Part shown: piece after piece, positions 59,649 through 64,000 of the stretch
How the letters are laid out: each line of letters starts with the position of its first letter
Numbering within the stretch: position 1 is the first letter of the stretch
NCBI GenBank assembly: GCA_010093605.1
Contig: MU004198.1
Location: 564,456 to 628,455 of the forward strand
Length of the DNA stretch: 64,000 nucleotides
DNA from: Lophium mytilinum
Taxonomy: Eukaryota; Ascomycota; Dothideomycetes; Mytilinidiales; Mytilinidiaceae
Direction of reading: 5' to 3'
Notes under the pieces: generated by a model
What the model saw: the letters and a program-made list of their open reading frames with translations, nothing else
What the model was told of the DNA's origin: nothing
Databases searched by the model: none
Translations under genes and position numbers: made by a program

Positions 59649-61085
59649 CTACGCATGGCATGTATCTTTCCTGCTGATAACATGAGCCCGGGTATGATTT
59701 GGGTCCATGTACCAGACAGGCTCAATTTTCCCACCATATATTTCGTCCCAAATCTCATCCATGTTGTCCGGAGTCTTCCAGGCCAGTTTTTCATTGCGGA
59801 TCCACATACGGACGAGATGGCGGCTCTTATCTACGTCGTCAGTAAAGGCCTCGCGGGCGTGGAAAATGCCTAGATTGTTGACGAATGTCATGTCCCCTCT
59901 CTGTAGCTCAATAGAGAGGACGTGTTTGTTTGCTGTGAAGTGAACAGCATCGAGCGCCTCGGCCTGAGCATCAGTCAACGGAGGAAGGGTCTTGGGGCGA
60001 GGCGCAAGACCAGAGCCCGTGAGCTGACGTCGTGAGAAGCAAAATGAGACCCGCTCCGCCTCGGCATCGTGGCATAGTATTGGATGCTCGTAGAAGGATC
60101 CATCTTCTTCGTGCCTAAGAAAATCAGGAAAGTCAGTCGCCCGCTTTTATAATCCGACCTTTACTGACGAGCTTACTTATCAAAAGCCCAGTTCTTGTCC
60201 GCGAGAACATGGATCAGGTCGGGACGAGTGGTAGCAATATCATTGTAAACCTGTGCTGCAGACGCCACGTTGCTTCGACCCCCGGTAGCAGCCACATCGA
60301 TTGCGTACATCGCGATGACATCCCCAAGGTCTGTGTGGAAAGGCTGTGCCTTGTTGGTATACGGGGCCTGCCTCATTGATTTCGGGGCGACGGTGTCTCC
60401 GACATCCTTTATGTGGACTCCGGCTGACGTTAGAAATACATATTAGAAGACATCATAGAGCATACCTAAGATGTGACCAGCATGACCTTGGATGCCTCGT
60501 TTCTCGCCAATGTAGGAAGCAACTCCAGTGTACAAGATGATGTTATCCGCGAAACTGTACTTGCGAGGATCAAGCCCTCGAAGTAGCGCAATCCCGCGCC
60601 CTCCATGAACTCCTTGAGCTACCCGATCCAGGGTGAGCTGCAGCTGTGGAAGTGGAAACGTTTCCCTTGAGATGTCGTCTTTTGTGAATCCGAGTCCTAC
60701 TATTGTAAGTATAGTACTTCGAGTCCGCTCTCATCTTCTGACGTGTACCTTTAAAGTGTTCCAGAGCACGGTCGATTTCGGTCACGTCTTCGTCGGAGAG
60801 ATTGTAAATGTATTGGGAAGGTCTCAACTCTTCAGGCGTCCAACGCATTGCGTATTCAACCGAAAGGGGAAATCCCTGAGGCACTTCCGTGGGAAGATTA
60901 CCTTCCTTGACCCTTCTGCTCGCACGTGCTTGATACTTCTCGAACGAGGGCACCCAATCAATGTCGGCCTGTTGCCTCAGAAGTATATCAGCTGCCGGAG
61001 TGGAACGCGTCTCAGGTTTCTTTGAAGGATGCGACAAGTACTGCTCGTGCAGCGTCGGGCGGGTGCTCAGTATACCAGGAGCCAT
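59649..61085 (-). CDS. TauD/TfdA-type Fe(II)/2-oxoglutarate-dependent dioxygenase
   Basis: Four exons (61085-60749, 60699-60466, 60423-60177, 60114-59649; introns 42-62 bp) give 427 aa. The start is MAPGILSTRPTLHEQYLS; upstream in-frame codons exist but look untranslated. Iron ligands are visible as H-x-D in AQPFHTDLGDVIAMY and the distal His in DKSRHLVRMWIRN, whose Arg would hold 2-oxoglutarate. Other blocks are GRGIALLRGLDPRKY, YIGEKRGIQGHAGHIL, FVNNLGIFHAREAF and the N-terminal YAMRWTPEELRPSQYIY. The fungal members are mostly of unknown substrate; the founders hydroxylate taurine or 2,4-D, releasing sulfite or splitting ethers. It lies between the amidase and the nicotinate phosphoribosyltransferase, so a role in the same pathway is plausible. 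Confidence 0.88.
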
Positions 61086-61957
61086 TTTGAATCTGAACAG
61101 GGACGATGAGTTGTTGAGCAGGAAGTAAGTGGCTTTCAGCAACGTTTACGAATAGGAGATATTTGATTCTTTACAAGGAGGCTCTTATATACACTACCGC
61201 CCTACCCGTTGACCCGCTCAGCTCATGTCTTGTGGTCTCGTGGACCGGGGAAATACCGATCACCTCTTCCATCCTACCACATCTGCAGGATGCAGCACGT
61301 ACTCACCGGTGTCTGATGCGTTGTCGATTGCTTCACTCCAGGCCGTTGTAGTTGTCGAATGAACTCGAAATGGATTGATTGGGTAAAGCGGAACAAAGAT
61401 TACGACTATCATTGCAGAGCCTCATTTTACCAACCAGGAGCCTATGGATTGCTGAGCTACTACACCATGAAAAGAGGGGTAAATATCAGGTAAGAGTTGA
61501 TACCTGTCAACGCACCCTGGCAAGCGCCCCAAATGAAGCCTGCTGCATATACGGATGCAGTCTAGGAATTGCTTATCCCAACGTGGGGGCTGTCTGCACG
61601 TTGACGCAGCAGATCCAGCTAGAGAGAGAAGCCCAATGGAACAGATTCCCCCCGATTTATCTTTCAGCGTGGAGGGCTGCTCCTGTCAAGACACCCACGG
61701 AGTTAATCTAGGAGTCAGAGGCGCTAACAACTATCAAAGATGCGGGGAAGGGTCGCCCGGTAGGGAAAATCCTTGCCTATCACTCTCAATTGTAGTAACC
61801 ATCTACCCATGTCACTCACATCCGGAAGCCCGGAAATTCCTACTTCAAGAGCCATCAAAAGAACTAATGGTTGTTCCGTTCACACTAGCGAGGCTCGCCC
61901 ATCATTAACTTTACGTTGCACGTAATCCCTCGGCCAATTCGCTCGATCAATCAAGGT
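61086..61957. other. Intergenic, nothing recognised
   Basis: Promoter of the dioxygenase gene and 3' flank of the phosphoribosyltransferase gene. ORFs at 61379-61908 have no family features. Confidence 0.45.
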
Positions 61958-63548
61958 CTAGGAATGAAATCGTAACCCGGTTCCTGCTGGCGATAGCTTT
62001 GCGAACTTCTCCAAGGCCTCAGGATCCCCAACAGCTTTTCCTGCCACGTCACTGATTTTTATCGCACCTCTTCCAGCTACTTTCTGTAGCTTGAAAACAA
62101 TGCTGGGACTAATATCCGGATGCTCGAAGTCGCCTGCTGCTGCTTAGCATGATGCTCGTGTAGAAAACACACAGCCTTACTCCACAAAGACCGGCCCATA
62201 GAGAACACGGCATGAAAACCTGCAGCTTGAGCTATTAGGTTGTATTCAACGCTCAGCGTGGGATTCATAGAATCTGAAAACATCAACGTAGGTGCTCGTC
62301 CAGCATCTATCCCTCCAGTACTCCCTGAGCAAGCATAAACCTTCGCAGCTGCCTCGATGAAGTCTTTCGGATTTGCCGAGTCAATTCTGAGCCCCGTGAA
62401 GATCTGACTAAAACACTTCCCGTGCAGAGCGGACGCTGGATCAGAAGGTGTATACTTCTCTGAGAATCTGTCAAGAAAGAGTGTCGACCCAAACGTGTCC
62501 GGCAATGCGAGACCAATCATTTGCTTTCGAATAATCAGTCCAGAACAATCCCGGCAATGGGCTCTGTGTACTTACACTATGGCTAAACCACTCGCCATAG
62601 CACTCAATCCACTGCGTCAACGCGATTATAGTGCTGGAAGCATAGTTGTCAGAAAGTGCGCCAGTCCCCATGAACCACTCATGCGGCATTGTTCCCACCG
62701 GCTTCAGTCCCACCACACGCGAAAGATGCACGTTGCTGCTACCCAAAAAGTTGCCCATCTCAGGCCGCCCTCCGAACTCTATCTGTGCCCGCTGGAGGCC
62801 TTCCAATATGCTTTTGTGACTGTTCATATCTCGTCCCCGTCGTGAACCAAAGTCAGCAAAATGAATTCCGTGCTGGATACAGAAGGCCGCTCTTGAGTAG
62901 GCTATCTGACCTTGATCGGAAGGGTGCGACGCTGGAACCATGAAGCGGTAATACGCTTCCACTAGTAACCGCAAAATGGCATTTTCGAACAGGGTGGTGG
63001 CTTGCCAACTTCCTCTTGCGATGATGGCGATTTCTCCAAGGGTTGCCGCAGTCGCACTGTCCGGTGTAGCATTCACGGGATGGAAAGATAATTCCAAGGC
63101 GTTTGTGTCGTATCGAAACGAGCAGAGATGGTCCAAGTATTCTTGCGGAAAGTAGGGACATTCCCGCTTTAGATATTCCACCTCTTCATTGGTGATAATG
63201 ACCTGCTCCAACTCTGTTTAAGGTCGCTGTTAATATAACAAGACACTGTAATACTAAACACACTTATAAACCTAGGGAGAAGAACCTTCCACTGTCTTCT
63301 TGAAATACTCGAAGGCTTGCTGGTTGAAGAGGAAGTCAGGCGACCGGTTGGTATATTTCCAGACAACATCTATGCACGTTAAAGTGACTGAGACCACATC
63401 TGGGGTAATCGATAAGCGTACCAACGTTAGGATAAAACTTTACAATTGCCCATTGGACTGCTAGCTTATACAAGGACAGGTCAAGAAAAGGCGACAATGG
63501 GTGCCCATCTTTGCCAATGGACGAAGTAGTGGCTGTGTGGTTGCTCAT
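61958..63548 (-). CDS. NPT1: Nicotinate phosphoribosyltransferase
   Basis: Five exons (63548-63422, 63369-63286, 63213-62576, 62523-62181, 62133-61958) give 455 aa, close to the yeast Npt1 length. The enzyme makes nicotinate mononucleotide from nicotinate and PRPP, the entry step of the Preiss-Handler NAD salvage route. Family blocks: DLSLYKLAVQWAI, FLFNQQAFEYFKK, ADFGSRRGRDMNSHK, GSSNVHLSRVVGLKPVG then PHEWFMG (the His phosphorylated in the yeast enzyme), LALPDTFGSTLF, GLRIDSANPKDFIEAA and KISDVAGKAVGDPEAL. Yeast-type enzymes usually read FGTRRRR and GVRQDSGDP at two of these places, so substrate-pocket wording is altered. The third and fourth splices were placed by family continuity; the donor at 63285 (GTTCTT) is weak. 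Its setting beside accessory genes suggests a specialised paralog rather than the housekeeping copy (inference). Confidence 0.85.
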
Positions 63549-64000
63549 CGTAAATTGGCTTCTGCAATGAAAGGAAAAAGTTAAGAAAGAGGTAAGAGCC
63601 TGATAACTGGGAAGGCCCGCAACTTTATAATATGTGCCTAAACAGGCTGTTACTAAGTAAGGTGCAGAGCTATATTATATCTCTAGTATTAAAATATATA
63701 TTTAGAACTATAATCTCTTCTAAAATATAGGAGATATATATAGATAGCTTTTTACTAAGAAAGCCTTTTTAAACTTATAAATAAGTAAGTATAATAGAGA
63801 GGTCTTTAGCTTGGTATAATTAAAGCCTGCTATAATATAAATAAGAAGCGCTTATATCTCTTCACCCCTTATTAAGAGTTATAGGCCTTTATTGTAAGGA
63901 TTACAATAGCATAAGCATTATATCCTTACGTATAATAGGCTTAAAAGCCTTTAAACGGGACGAAACTGTAAGCGTTTAAACGTGATACAAAAAACATTAG
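63549..64000. mobile_element. AT-rich repeat relic at right edge
   Basis: After about 100 bp of upstream flank, composition turns strongly AT-rich from 63655, with TATA/TTAT words like the 46-48 kb relic. The segment runs off the window. No coding capacity remains and the family is unknown; it appears old and degraded. Confidence 0.55.
63955..64000 (+). repeat. Dispersed repeat segment, copy 2
   Basis: Same orientation as 46425-46470 and aligned without gaps over the 46 bp before the window ends. This copy is the more AT-rich of the two. Confidence 0.8.

Overview
The window is nuclear DNA of a filamentous ascomycete (Pezizomycotina). The genes have many short GT-AG introns, mostly 42-93 bp with CTAAC/CTGAC-type branch points. 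There are HET-domain, fungal-rhodopsin-domain and Zn2Cys6 genes, and AT-rich islands that look RIP-degraded. Dothideomycetes is my best guess, from protein flavour only. I rebuilt gene models by hand from splice sites; every complete multi-exon model given below keeps frame from ATG to stop.

Conserved housekeeping block, about 1-38 kb: a partial unknown gene (873 to the edge, minus), CDT2 (WD40 receptor of the CRL4 ubiquitin ligase, minus), a geranylgeranyl-diphosphate synthase (minus), a bZIP factor whose tail is built from in-frame tandem repeats (minus), a short Sec2-domain protein (plus), a BUD14/Tea4-type SH3 polarity protein (minus), a medium-chain reductase with an apparent frameshift (minus), the inner-ring nucleoporin NUP192 (minus), the ATM-family kinase TEL1 (plus, diverging from NUP192 across 401 bp), and a seven-helix fungal rhodopsin-domain membrane protein (minus).

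Transition, about 38-46 kb: a GMC flavin oxidoreductase with an unusually long intron holding an inverted repeat, then a nine-exon MFS transporter, separated by gene-poor stretches.

Accessory block, about 46-64 kb: an AT-rich repeat relic with long CTAT microsatellites, a HET-domain gene facing a truncated protein-kinase fragment, a second small AT-rich relic, a probable small membrane protein, and then four adjacent genes: a Zn2Cys6 regulator, a divergent amidase, a TauD/TfdA-type dioxygenase and a nicotinate phosphoribosyltransferase. The same 46-bp repeat segment occurs at 46425 and at the right edge (63955), so the block is bracketed by relics of one repeat family. The four-gene group looks like a small co-regulated cluster; a nicotinate phosphoribosyltransferase beside an amidase suggests amide/pyridine or NAD-precursor chemistry, which is inference. 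A perfect 8-bp inverted repeat lies in the promoter shared by the regulator and the amidase. I saw no rRNA, tRNA or CRISPR.
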